Part shown: positions 1 to 7,522 of the stretch, in pieces
Layout of the letters: every line of letters starts with the position of its first letter
How positions within the stretch are numbered: the first letter of the stretch is position 1
Origin: Martelella radicis
GTDB taxonomy: Bacteria; Pseudomonadota; Alphaproteobacteria; Rhizobiales; Rhizobiaceae
NCBI RefSeq assembly: GCF_014196625.1
Contig: NZ_JACIDZ010000001.1
Coordinates: 310,001-374,000 of the forward strand
Direction: 5' to 3'
DNA: 64,000 nucleotides
Program-made: the position numbers and the translations under genes
Notes under the pieces: generated by a model
The model's input: the letters and a program-made list of their open reading frames with translations, nothing else
The model's database searches: none
Told to the model about the DNA's origin: nothing

Positions 1-634
1 AGGCGGACAGGAGTTTCCAGTCGGAGAGCGCGTCGCGCTTGCCGTTGAAGGCGGCAAACAGGAGCGGGCCTTCGCCATCCTTCTCGTTGATGCGCACCGA
101 CACCGTTTCGCCGGGCGGCGCGATGGAAAAATGATAGGTGCATTCCATCGGGATGAAGGGGGAGACGTAAAGCTGCTTCTCCGCCGTCTGCCGCACGGGA
201 CGGCTGTCATCGGCGACGGGGATGACATAGGTCATCCGCTCCTTGAACGTGTTGCAGACCTCATAGAGGATCGCGACGAGGCCGCCATTTTCGCCATGGC
301 AGAAATAGACGGTGAGCGGGTTGAAGACATAGCCGAGAATGCGCGGATAGCAGAGCATTTCGACGCGGGCGACCGGCGCGGAGATGCCGGCTCTTTCGAC
401 TTCGCCCAGCGCCCAGGATTTCAACCCGCCGCCGTCAAGATCGCCGTGATCGCTGTCATGGACGCTGAAGAGTGCAAAGCGATTGTGGCCGAAGAGCCGC
501 AATGCGCCATCGAGTGCCGGCAGTTCGTCGAGATCGATCAGCAGCGAGAACACGCGGTAGTGCAGCCGGTGCGTTTTCGGCCGGTGGCGCCGGTGGATGA
601 CGTCGCCTTTGTAGAGGGCGGAGTTCCAGCTCAT
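1..634 (-). CDS. DUF1365 family protein (3' end outside window)
   Basis: The reading frame begins at the ATG at 634-632 with MSWNSALYKGDVIHRRH and stays open to base 1, so about 211 N-terminal residues are visible and the C-terminus is missing. The N-terminal signature and the segment LCYPRILGYVFNPLTVYFC are typical of DUF1365 (COG3496). These proteins are nearly always encoded next to a flavin amine-oxidase-like protein, often with a cyclopropane-fatty-acid-synthase-like methyltransferase. Its ATG overlaps the stop of the upstream oxidoreductase in an ATGA, so the two are translationally coupled. A role in modifying membrane fatty acids is inferred from family context, not shown here. Confidence 0.85.
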   Translation of the reverse strand, partial: MSWNSALYKGDVIHRRHRPKTHRLHYRVFSLLIDLDELPALDGALRLFGHNRFALFSVHDSDHGDLDGGGLKSWALGEVERAGISAPVARVEMLCYPRILGYVFNPLTVYFCHGENGGLVAILYEVCNTFKERMTYVIPVADDSRPVRQTAEKQLYVSPFIPMECTYHFSIAPPGETVSVRINEKDGEGPLLFAAFNGKRDALSDWKLLSA

Positions 635-1992
635 TCGGCGGCGACCAGGTTCGGATTGAGATGGATGCGGCCCGATTCGTTTTCCACCGACCAGGGCCGC
701 CGGACGCCGCCGAGCGCCTCGGCGACGGCAAGGCCAGACTGCAGCCCGTCCTCGTGAAAGCCGCTGCCGAAATGCGCGCCGCAATACCAGACATTGCCCT
801 GTCCCTGGATTTGCCAGAGATCGCGCTGGGCTTCGATCGCGGCACGGTCGAACAGCGGATGGGTATAGGTGTAGCGGGCGTGGATCGCATCCTCCCTGAT
901 CGGTTCGGCGGGATTGAGCGTCACGAACAGCGGAATGTCCTCATCAATGTTCTGCAGCCGGTTCATCCAGTAGGTGACGCACAGCGATATGTCGTCGGCG
1001 CTCTTGCGTTCAAGATAGTTCCAGCTCGACCAGACCTTGCGCCGCCTCGGCATCTGCTGCGCGTCACTGTGCAGATAGGCTTCGTTGATGGTGTAGCGGA
1101 AGGCGGAGAGGAGCCGCTTCTCGGTTTCACCGGCATCGGCCAGCATGGCAAGCGCCTGGTCGCCGTGGGTCGCCACCACGACGTCATCGAATTCCTGCTC
1201 CTCGCCGTGGTCGAGCGTCAGGCATACGCCATTGACGATGCGACGGATATGCCGGACCGGAGAGGAAAGGCGGATCTCGCCGTTGATCTCTTCCAGCATG
1301 CGGGTGACATAACTCCGGCTTCCGCCTGAGACGGTGCGCCATTGCGGCCGGTCGACGAGCGTCAGAAGCCCGTGGCTTTCAAAGAAGCGGGTGAAGGCGG
1401 CAAGCGGATAGGCGCGCATCTGATCGGCAGTGGTCGACCAGATCGCAGCGCCCATCGGCAGGATGTGATCTTCCACAAAACGCCTGGAATAGCCCTTGCT
1501 ATCGAGATAATCCCCGAGCGTCAGGTCGAGCGCGGCGCTGTCATTCGCGGCCGCCGGCGCCTCGCGGTAGAAGCGGAAGATATCGTAGACCATCCGCCAG
1601 AAGCTGAAGCGCAGGATGTTCGACTTCTGCGCCAGCATGGTGGCGATATTCGTGCCGCCATATTCGAACGCGCCATTGTTGAGCGAGGCCGAAAACGACA
1701 TGTCCGATTCTTCCGTCTCGACGCCCAGATGGGCAAACAGCGCGGTGAGGTTCGGGTAGTTGCGCTCGTTGTAGACGATGAAACCGGTGTCGACGGGGAT
1801 GTGCCGGCCGTTGATGACCGCATCTGCGGTGTTCGAGTGGCCGCCCGGGCGGCTGTCGGCCTCAAACAGCGTGACATGGGCGGATTTGCTCAAGAGCCAT
1901 GCCGCCGAGAGGCCGGAAATGCCGGATCCGATGACAGCGATGCGCCTGTCGGCGCGAAATTTCCGGTGGGCCTTGTCCAGCGTGTGATGCAT
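631..1992 (-). CDS. FAD-dependent oxidoreductase, flavin amine oxidase-like (COG2907)
   Basis: A 453-residue flavoprotein. Residues 18-30 carry the Rossmann signature VIGSGISG (GxGxxG at 22-27), followed by the ribose-binding acidic residue in LFEAD (E45) and the RPGGH motif, as in amine oxidase/phytoene desaturase-type proteins. The ATG at 1992 is chosen because an AGAGGA ribosome-binding site precedes it, although the frame stays open to 2112. Family members beside DUF1365 genes are linked to unsaturated or cyclopropane fatty-acid chemistry. In Rhodobacter sphaeroides, genes of this type belong to the RpoE/ChrR singlet-oxygen response and have been tied to furan fatty-acid synthesis. It diverges here from an RpoE-ChrR pair, which fits, but the substrate is inferred. 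Confidence 0.85.
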   Translation of the reverse strand: MHHTLDKAHRKFRADRRIAVIGSGISGLSAAWLLSKSAHVTLFEADSRPGGHSNTADAVINGRHIPVDTGFIVYNERNYPNLTALFAHLGVETEESDMSFSASLNNGAFEYGGTNIATMLAQKSNILRFSFWRMVYDIFRFYREAPAAANDSAALDLTLGDYLDSKGYSRRFVEDHILPMGAAIWSTTADQMRAYPLAAFTRFFESHGLLTLVDRPQWRTVSGGSRSYVTRMLEEINGEIRLSSPVRHIRRIVNGVCLTLDHGEEQEFDDVVVATHGDQALAMLADAGETEKRLLSAFRYTINEAYLHSDAQQMPRRRKVWSSWNYLERKSADDISLCVTYWMNRLQNIDEDIPLFVTLNPAEPIREDAIHARYTYTHPLFDRAAIEAQRDLWQIQGQGNVWYCGAHFGSGFHEDGLQSGLAVAEALGGVRRPWSVENESGRIHLNPNLVAAE

Positions 1993-2021
1993 GCGCGGTT
2001 TTCCTCTAATCTTTAGCCTGA

Positions 2022-2051
2022 ATAACGTGTTCGGCGCCCGGGCGGATTGAA
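2022..2051 (-). promoter_or_regulatory. Putative ECF sigma promoter of the oxidoreductase-DUF1365 operon
   Basis: Read on the minus strand, TTCAATCC (2051-2044) is separated by exactly 16 bases from CGTTAT (2027-2022). The identical bipartite motif with the same 16-base spacer lies on the opposite strand in front of the sigma factor gene. The CGT-containing -10 is typical of ECF sigma factors, and the ATCC in the -35 resembles the TGATCC element described for RpoE/ChrR systems. The inferred start of transcription would give a leader of roughly 20-25 nt before the ATG at 1992. Confidence 0.6.
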
Positions 2052-2073
2052 ATCGGAAGAAATTTGTTGGACC

Positions 2074-2103
2074 TTCAATCCGGTTGGAAAACCGCGCCGT
2101 TAT
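2074..2103 (+). promoter_or_regulatory. Putative autoregulated ECF sigma promoter (sigma-chrR operon)
   Basis: TTCAATCC (2074-2081), a 16-base spacer and CGTTAT (2098-2103) form a motif identical in sequence and spacing to the one on the opposite strand of the same intergenic region. Its position implies transcription starting near 2109-2111, which makes translation starts upstream of this point (for example the TTG at 2084) unlikely. ECF sigma factors usually transcribe their own operon, so autoregulation is the simplest reading. Confidence 0.6.
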
Positions 2104-2182
2104 AGCTGGCATGACAGACCTTGCTCATCATATGCCGGCCGCCGGCACGGTTTCCAGCGCTGCCCGTAACAGGGCGGCGACC

Positions 2183-2782
2183 ATGATTGTGGGAATGCGG
2201 AAGCCAAAGTCGAAAGGCCCAGCCTTGGCGGAAATGTCGGCCGAAGAAATGACGCTTTGTCTGGTGCGCACCGGACGGTCCCGCGATGTCGCCTCTTTCG
2301 AGCGGCTGTTCGTGTATTTCGGACCGCGTATCCGCAGCTTCATGCTGAAACGCGCGCTTGACGGACAACTGGCCGAGGAACTGATGCAGGAGACCATGAT
2401 GATGGTCTGGCGCAAGGCTGCGCTCTTCGATCCCCAGCGCGGCAATGCCTCCGCCTGGGTCTTCACCCTTGCCCGCAATGTGATGATCGACAATCTGCGC
2501 AAGGCGAAGCGTCCCGAATTCGATCCGACCGACCCCGCCTTCGTGCCCGATGCGCCGGAAACGCCCGATGTGAATTTCGAGCAGGATGAAAGCGCGGAAC
2601 GGATCCGGCAGGCGCTCGCCAGTTTGCCGGAGGACCAGGCCGAGCTGCTGCGCATGTCGTTTTTCGAGGATATTTCCCACAGCATGATCGCCGAAAAGAC
2701 CAATTTGCCTCTCGGGACTGTCAAGTCCCGGATCCGAGCCGCGTTTTCCAGACTGAGGGCGGCGCTTGGAGAAGACCGATGA
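2183..2782 (+). CDS. rpoE: ECF RNA polymerase sigma factor, RpoE type (ChrR-associated)
   Basis: About 199 residues from the ATG at 2183. The sigma region 2 runs from LFVYFGPRIRSFMLKRAL through the aromatic/basic segment WVFTLARNVMIDNLRKAKR. The sigma region 4 helix-turn-helix runs from LPEDQAELLRMSFFEDISH to GTVKSRIRAAFSRLRAAL. The 3' end overlaps the next gene, a ChrR-type anti-sigma, in an ATGA, which places it in the RpoE-ChrR class that responds to singlet oxygen and related photo-oxidative stress. The start is uncertain: ATGs at 2111, 2132, 2195 and 2234 are in frame. I prefer 2183 because it has an AGGGCGG site in front and lies downstream of the putative promoter. Confidence 0.88.
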   Translation: MIVGMRKPKSKGPALAEMSAEEMTLCLVRTGRSRDVASFERLFVYFGPRIRSFMLKRALDGQLAEELMQETMMMVWRKAALFDPQRGNASAWVFTLARNVMIDNLRKAKRPEFDPTDPAFVPDAPETPDVNFEQDESAERIRQALASLPEDQAELLRMSFFEDISHSMIAEKTNLPLGTVKSRIRAAFSRLRAALGEDR

Positions 2783-3459
2783 CCCCGATCAATCACCACA
2801 TCTCGGATGCCCTGTTGCTTGAATACGCCGCCGGCACGCTGGAGGAGGGCTGGAGCCTGGCCGTTGCCACGCATCTGGCGCTCTGCCCCGATTGCCGCAA
2901 GCGCCTGTCGCTGATGGAGGCCGCTGGCGGCGCGCTGATCGAGAGCATCGCGCCTGAGACCACGCCCGAGCGCGAAAGCGAGAGCTGGGAGGCCATGCTG
3001 CAGCGGCTGAAAGCCGAGCCGGCCGAAGCGCCCGAAAGCGAGCCGAAGCCGGCGCGCCGGACGATCGGCGACGTGGACCGGACGATCCCGGAGCCGCTGC
3101 GTTCCTATATCGGCGGTTCGCTGGAGGCGGTCGAGTGGCGTCGCCTCGGCATTGGTGCTGCGCAATATCAGGTGCCCGTTGATGGCGATCTCAACGTCAA
3201 GCTGCTGCGCGTCGGGCCCGGGCGCCCCTTACCCGAACACGGCCATGGCGGGCGCGAGCTGACGCTGATCCTCAAGGGCTGCTATCGCTGCGACGGCGAG
3301 GCCTTTGGTCCCGGAGACCTTGACGAGGAGGATGAGGAGACGGTGCACGAACCGGTGGTGACGCCGGATGGCGAATGCATCTGCCTGATCGTCACCGACG
3401 CGCCGCTGAAGTTCAAGAGCCGCATGATGCGCGCCGTCCAGCCGTTTCTGGGCATATGA
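2779..3459 (+). CDS. chrR: ChrR family zinc-binding anti-sigma factor
   Basis: 226 residues in two parts. The N-terminal zinc anti-sigma domain has H6/H7 and HLALCPDC (H32, C36, C39). The C-terminal cupin domain has H154, H156, E160 and H190, whose mutual spacing is the same as the zinc ligands described for Rhodobacter ChrR (H141, H143, E147, H177). The N-terminal domain binds and silences the sigma factor; the cupin domain is required for release under singlet oxygen. Coupling by ATGA overlap keeps sigma and anti-sigma in step. All known zinc ligands are present, so it looks functional. Confidence 0.93.
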   Translation: MTPINHHISDALLLEYAAGTLEEGWSLAVATHLALCPDCRKRLSLMEAAGGALIESIAPETTPERESESWEAMLQRLKAEPAEAPESEPKPARRTIGDVDRTIPEPLRSYIGGSLEAVEWRRLGIGAAQYQVPVDGDLNVKLLRVGPGRPLPEHGHGGRELTLILKGCYRCDGEAFGPGDLDEEDEETVHEPVVTPDGECICLIVTDAPLKFKSRMMRAVQPFLGI

Positions 3460-3469
3460 GGAGAGGTCG

Positions 3470-3889
3470 ATGACCCGCTACCTGATTGCCTTCGCCGTCA
3501 TGGCGGCGTGTTTTTCCGCGCTCGATTTCATCTGGCTTGGCACGGTCGCCTTCAGCTTCTACGAGGCGGAGATCGGCCAACTTCTCCTGGCATCCCCGAA
3601 CTGGAACGCCGGTTTAAGTTTTTACTTCATGTACCTGATCGGCATATATTATTTCGTCGTCTATCCGGGCGTAAAGGCGCGCTCCTGGTTGAAAGGCCTC
3701 GTCAACGGCGCGGCCTTCGGCTTCATCGCCTACGGCACCTATGACCTGACCAATATGGCGACTCTGAAGGACTGGTCGTGGACCGTTGTCGGCGTGGACA
3801 TGGCCTGGGGCACGTTCGCGACCGGCCTGACCGGCTTCGTCAGCACCTTTGTGACCGGTCGGATCATGGCCCGCCGGGCCCGCGCTTGA
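3470..3889 (+). CDS. DUF2177 family integral membrane protein
   Basis: 139 residues with about four hydrophobic segments (MTRYLIAFAVMAACFSALDF, FYFMYLIGIYYFVVYPGV, GAAFGFIAYGTYDLTNMA, WGTFATGLTGFVSTFV). The pattern D-F-I-W-L-G near residue 20 and the YGTYDLTNMATL block are typical of DUF2177 (COG4852). A GGAGAGG ribosome-binding site precedes the ATG, and the gene begins 10 bp after chrR, so it probably sits in the sigma-chrR operon. DUF2177 genes often accompany RpoE-ChrR and fatty-acid modification genes; the biochemical role is unknown. Confidence 0.85.
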   Translation: MTRYLIAFAVMAACFSALDFIWLGTVAFSFYEAEIGQLLLASPNWNAGLSFYFMYLIGIYYFVVYPGVKARSWLKGLVNGAAFGFIAYGTYDLTNMATLKDWSWTVVGVDMAWGTFATGLTGFVSTFVTGRIMARRARA

Positions 3890-3942
3890 CTTCACCGCGC
3901 ATGTGGCATTCAAACGGCTGATCGTCCACCACGCGGAATGCC

Positions 3943-4554
3943 ATGTTCAAGCTCACCCGTCCCGCAACAGCCGAGCGCGAAATCAAGAAAAGCCGGTTCG
4001 CGACCATCGCCGCGCCGATCGCCGACGAGGCGGCGGCCAAGGCCTTCATCGCGGAAAATTCCTTCGCCGATGCCAGCCATAATTGCTGGGCCTGGCGCAT
4101 CGGCGCCGACTATCGTTTCTCCGATGACGGGGAACCTGGCGGGACGGCCGGCAAGCCGATCCTGCAGGCAATCGAGGGGCAGGAGGTGGACAATGTCGTG
4201 GTGGTCGTCTCCCGCTGGTTCGGCGGCGTCAAGCTCGGCACGGGCGGTCTTGCCCGCGCCTATGGCGGCAGTGCCGCGGAATGCCTGCGCGAGGCCGAGA
4301 AAGAAGAGATCATCCCAACCACCATGCTTTCCGTCGCGATCGCCTTTACCGATCTGGCGCTGGTGGAATCACGGCTGGAGGCCTACGACGACATCGTCAC
4401 GGCCGCGCGGGATTTCGACGCTCAGGGCGCGGTGTTCCGCCTCGTGGTGCCTGATACGAGGCTTGTGCCGCTCGCCGAATTGCTGCGCGACCTGACCAAC
4501 GGCCGCGCCGCCCTCGACCCGGACATTCTGGCTGATCCGTCGCTTTCCGCCTAA
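3943..4554 (+). CDS. YigZ/IMPACT family protein (UPF0029)
   Basis: 203 residues. The N-terminal UPF0029 domain includes EIKKSRFATIAAPI, ASHNCWAWRIG, SDDGEPGGTAGKPIL and VVVVSRWFGGVKLGTGGL, all hallmark segments of the YigZ/IMPACT family. A short C-terminal ferredoxin-like domain (DUF1949) follows. In eukaryotes IMPACT regulates Gcn2; the bacterial role is poorly defined and may involve binding RNA or translation factors. It stands alone after the sigma-chrR-DUF2177 operon, 53 bp downstream. Confidence 0.9.
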   Translation: MFKLTRPATAEREIKKSRFATIAAPIADEAAAKAFIAENSFADASHNCWAWRIGADYRFSDDGEPGGTAGKPILQAIEGQEVDNVVVVVSRWFGGVKLGTGGLARAYGGSAAECLREAEKEEIIPTTMLSVAIAFTDLALVESRLEAYDDIVTAARDFDAQGAVFRLVVPDTRLVPLAELLRDLTNGRAALDPDILADPSLSA

Positions 4555-4690
4555 AAAAACGCGGGCCTGCCGCTTTCTTCCGCAAGAGACGAGCCTATTT
4601 AGCTATGATGAAACGGCGCTGCCGGAACCGGTGCGGTTCTGAAGCGTTGACTGACCGATTTCTCTTTTTTCTCCGACCGAGGTGACCTTC

Positions 4691-5026
4691 ATGCGCATGA
4701 CCGCCCCCATTCTCGCTCTCGCCGTGCTTGCCGCCGGCTGCACCCAGCGTTCCGACACGATCGGCGCCATGCCCGTCTCGCCGAGCGAGTACGAAGGGGC
4801 GAGCTGCTCCCAGCTTTCCGAGCTCATGCAGACGGAAAAGGCCAAGCTGAAAGATCTCTCCCGCCTGCAGGATGAGGAGATTGTCGGCGATTTCCGCGTC
4901 ATGGGCGCCAATCTCGGCGCGGTCGCGGCGGACGGCGCGGGCAACCAGGAAAACGCGATTGCCTATGCAAAGGGCAAGGTCAACGCGATCGACATCGCCA
5001 TGCGCCGTCAGGGCTGCGCCATGTAG
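4691..5026 (+). CDS. Small putative lipoprotein
   Basis: 111 residues. The N-terminus MRMTAPILALAVLAAGCTQ is a lipoprotein signal peptide with lipobox LAAGC. The mature part is short and helical, includes a likely amphipathic stretch (SQLSELMQTEKAKLKDLSRL) and two further cysteines (one near residue 41, one near the C-terminus) that could pair. The ATG at 4691 follows GAGG at 4679-4682 with 8 bp spacing; a GTG at 4682 is in frame but overlaps that site. Similar short lipoproteins occur in rhizobia; no specific function is recognised. Confidence 0.8.
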   Translation: MRMTAPILALAVLAAGCTQRSDTIGAMPVSPSEYEGASCSQLSELMQTEKAKLKDLSRLQDEEIVGDFRVMGANLGAVAADGAGNQENAIAYAKGKVNAIDIAMRRQGCAM

Positions 5027-5120
5027 GCATTCGGCTGCGCGATCGCGCCCGGCCGCACTTGGCGGATCGGTGGTCCGTGTGTAGAACAAGCCGGACACAG
5101 CGAACAAGGCAGAGAATGAA

Positions 5121-6230
5121 ATGACATCGGCAGGTGAACCGGAGGAGGAACGCCCCGAGGCTGAGGCCTCTTCCGGAACGGCGCGCGGCGCGACCCCTTG
5201 GGCCTGGCCCGGTCTCGTCGCCGTCTCGGTTGCCCTTGTCATCCTGCTTTCGCTGGCCGGGCTGCCGGCGGCGCTGCTGCTCGGGCCGATGCTTTCGGCC
5301 ATCGCCTTCTCATTCTTCGGTTTTCGCATCGCCGTGCCGCGCGTGCCGTTCAACCTGGCGCAAGGCATTGTCGGGCTCTTGATCGCGCGGACCATGACCT
5401 GGCCTGTGGTGCAGGAGATCGGCCACGACTGGGCGCTCTTTGTCGTCGGCGTCCTTTCCGTTGTCTTTGCCGCCGTCGCGCTCGGCTGGCTTCTGGCGCG
5501 GTTCCAGGTCCTGCCGGGAACGACGGCGATCTGGGGCGCCTTTCCGGGAGCTGCCACGGTTATGACGCTGATGTCCGGGTCATTTGGCGCGGACATGCGG
5601 CTCGTCGCCTTCATGCAATATACCCGCGTCGTCATCGTCACCATCGTCGCCGCCACCATCGCCCGGCTCTGGACCGGAGTGGGCGGCGAGGGCGCGCCCC
5701 AGCCGATCCTGTGGCTTGCGAGCCCGGACTGGTGGGCGCTTTGCCAGACCGCCGTCCTCGTCGTCATCGGCGTACTCGTCGGCCGGCGTTCGGGCCTGCC
5801 GGCGGGTGCGATGATCGTGCCGGTGATCATCGGCTCGGCGCTCAATGTTTCGGGCCTCGTGACAATCGAACTGCCGCAGCCCCTGCTGGCCGTCTCCTAT
5901 GCGCTGGTCGGCTGGGCCATCGGCTCGCGCTTTGATCGCGACGTCATCCTCCATGCCAGCCGGGCGCTGCCGCGCGTGCTCGCCTCCATTCTGGCGCTCG
6001 TGGCGATCTGCGCCGTGTTTGCCTGGCTTCTGGTGATCTTCGCCGGCATCGATCCGCTGTCGGCCTATCTTGCCACCAGCCCCGGCGGCGCGGATGCGGT
6101 CGCCATCATCTCCGCCTCGACGGATGTCAACGTCGCCTTCGTCATGTCGATGCAGATCGCCCGCTTCTTCTTCGTCATGGCGCTCGGGCCGATGCTGGCC
6201 CGCTTTGTCGCCAAGCGGAGCCATTTTTAG
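5121..6230 (+). CDS. AbrB family integral membrane protein (putative transporter, COG3180)
   Basis: 369 residues with about ten hydrophobic segments. Typical AbrB-family segments are LPAALLLGPMLSAIAF near the N-terminus, the glycine-rich GAFPGAATVMTLMSGSFGAD in the middle and ATSPGGADAVAIISASTDVN near the C-terminus, which form two internal repeats. The first 25 residues are acidic and probably cytoplasmic. The family has been labelled putative ammonia monooxygenase in databases, but that name is not supported by its architecture, which looks like a transporter. Substrate unknown. It stands alone between a lipoprotein and an amide hydrolase on the same strand. Confidence 0.85.
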   Translation: MTSAGEPEEERPEAEASSGTARGATPWAWPGLVAVSVALVILLSLAGLPAALLLGPMLSAIAFSFFGFRIAVPRVPFNLAQGIVGLLIARTMTWPVVQEIGHDWALFVVGVLSVVFAAVALGWLLARFQVLPGTTAIWGAFPGAATVMTLMSGSFGADMRLVAFMQYTRVVIVTIVAATIARLWTGVGGEGAPQPILWLASPDWWALCQTAVLVVIGVLVGRRSGLPAGAMIVPVIIGSALNVSGLVTIELPQPLLAVSYALVGWAIGSRFDRDVILHASRALPRVLASILALVAICAVFAWLLVIFAGIDPLSAYLATSPGGADAVAIISASTDVNVAFVMSMQIARFFFVMALGPMLARFVAKRSHF

Positions 6231-6316
6231 GACAAAGCGCAATTGGCGTTGTCCATCGCCGTCGATCGGGTTAGCCTCAGCCAACCAAACATTCAGGGTC
6301 AGGCGGAGGAATTCCC

Positions 6317-7294
6317 ATGTGCACGCGCATCTTCTATGAAACCGGAACGTCAACCTACATCACCGGGCGCTCGATGGACTGGCGCGACGTGACGATGCAG
6401 TCCGACCTCTGGGTGTTTCCGCGGGGCATGGCCCGCAATGGCGGGGTGGGCGAGGGCTCGGCGACATGGACCTCGAAATACGGCTCGGTCATCGTCGCGA
6501 TCTACAATCTCGCCACCTCCGACGGCATGAACGAGGCGGGCCTTGCCGGCAACATGCTCTATCTGGTGGAATCGTCCTATGGCGATCCGGCCGCGCGGGG
6601 CAAGCCGCTGATCTCGGTCGGCGCCTGGCTGCAATACATGCTCGATAATTTCGCGACCGTCGCGGAAGCAGCCGAGGCCATGGCCGACGACCCGCTGACG
6701 GTGATCACCGGTGAGGCCCCGAACGGCGCGCCGGCGACCGTGCATCTGGCGCTTTCCGATGCCTCCGGCGACAGCGCGATCTTCGAATTCGTCGGCGGCA
6801 AGCTCACCATCCACCACAGCCGCGACTACAGGGTGATGACCAATTCGCCGACCTATGACCAGCAGCTTGCGATCAACGGCTACTGGAACCTCGTCGGCGG
6901 CAAGAGCTTCCTGCCCGGCACGGTGAACGCCGCCGACCGCTTCGCCCGCGCCAGCTACAACCTCAAATCCGCGACGCCGCTGAAGGACCGCCGCGCGGCG
7001 CTCGCCTCCGTGTTCTCGCAGGTGCGCGCGATCTCGACCCCGCTCGGCATGTCCGACCCCGAAAAACCCAACATCGCCTCCACCCTCTGGCGCACCGTCG
7101 CCGAACACGACCACCGCCGCTACTATTTCGACTCCGTCATCAACCCGTCGGTGTTCTGGGTCGATCTTGCGGATTTCGATCTCTCCGAGGGCGCTCCGGC
7201 AAAGACGCTGGGGTTGAACGATCCGGCTCTGCCGGGCGGGGATGTTGCGGGGCTGATGAAAGAGGCGGCGCCGTTTGAGTTTTTGGTGCCGTGA
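6317..7294 (+). CDS. Linear amide C-N hydrolase, choloylglycine hydrolase/penicillin V acylase family
   Basis: 325 residues starting MCTRIFYETG, so after removal of Met the N-terminal Cys2 becomes the Ntn-hydrolase nucleophile. R18 and D21 in GRSMDWRD, NEAGLAGNMLYL and the TNSPTYDQQ segment match conserved parts of the choloylglycine hydrolase family. It would cleave the amide bond of N-acyl compounds. In Gram-negative soil bacteria such enzymes may hydrolyse N-acyl homoserine lactones or penicillin V; the real substrate cannot be read from the sequence. There is no signal peptide: Cys2 must be near the mature N-terminus. The ATG has a GGCGGAGG site about 8 bp upstream. Confidence 0.9.
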   Translation: MCTRIFYETGTSTYITGRSMDWRDVTMQSDLWVFPRGMARNGGVGEGSATWTSKYGSVIVAIYNLATSDGMNEAGLAGNMLYLVESSYGDPAARGKPLISVGAWLQYMLDNFATVAEAAEAMADDPLTVITGEAPNGAPATVHLALSDASGDSAIFEFVGGKLTIHHSRDYRVMTNSPTYDQQLAINGYWNLVGGKSFLPGTVNAADRFARASYNLKSATPLKDRRAALASVFSQVRAISTPLGMSDPEKPNIASTLWRTVAEHDHRRYYFDSVINPSVFWVDLADFDLSEGAPAKTLGLNDPALPGGDVAGLMKEAAPFEFLVP

Positions 7295-7360
7295 GGCTGT
7301 CTGGCGGCAGCTCAGCCAACCGCTGCCGCCCCGCCTCCCAAAGACCTCTGAGCCCACAAT

Positions 7361-7460
7361 CTCTCCCCTTGAGGGAGAGATGCCCCGACAGGGGCAGAGA
7401 GGGGTGAACCCTCTCCGAGAGTACGGAGCCGGCGGCTTATGCCCGATACCCCTCTCTGTC
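7361..7460. repeat. Palindromic intergenic repeat, rhizobial RIME-like
   Basis: CTCTCCC (7361-7367) pairs with GGGAGAG (7373-7379). A second, longer pairing joins GCAGAGAGGGGT (7394-7405) to ACCCCTCTCTG (7448-7458). A related palindrome occurs at 17840-17862. Repeats of this make-up are common between convergent genes in rhizobia. It lies between the amide hydrolase (plus) and the AIPR gene (minus) and could act as a bidirectional terminator. Confidence 0.55.
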
Positions 7461-7522
7461 GCTTTCGCGACACCGATTAGAAAAAGCCGAAAGTCGAGTG
7501 TACTTTTGTGTGGTAATATTAT

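Noticed and set aside
5121-6230. Ammonia monooxygenase
   Set aside because: Old database label for this family; the sequence is a polytopic membrane protein of the AbrB type without any oxygenase feature.
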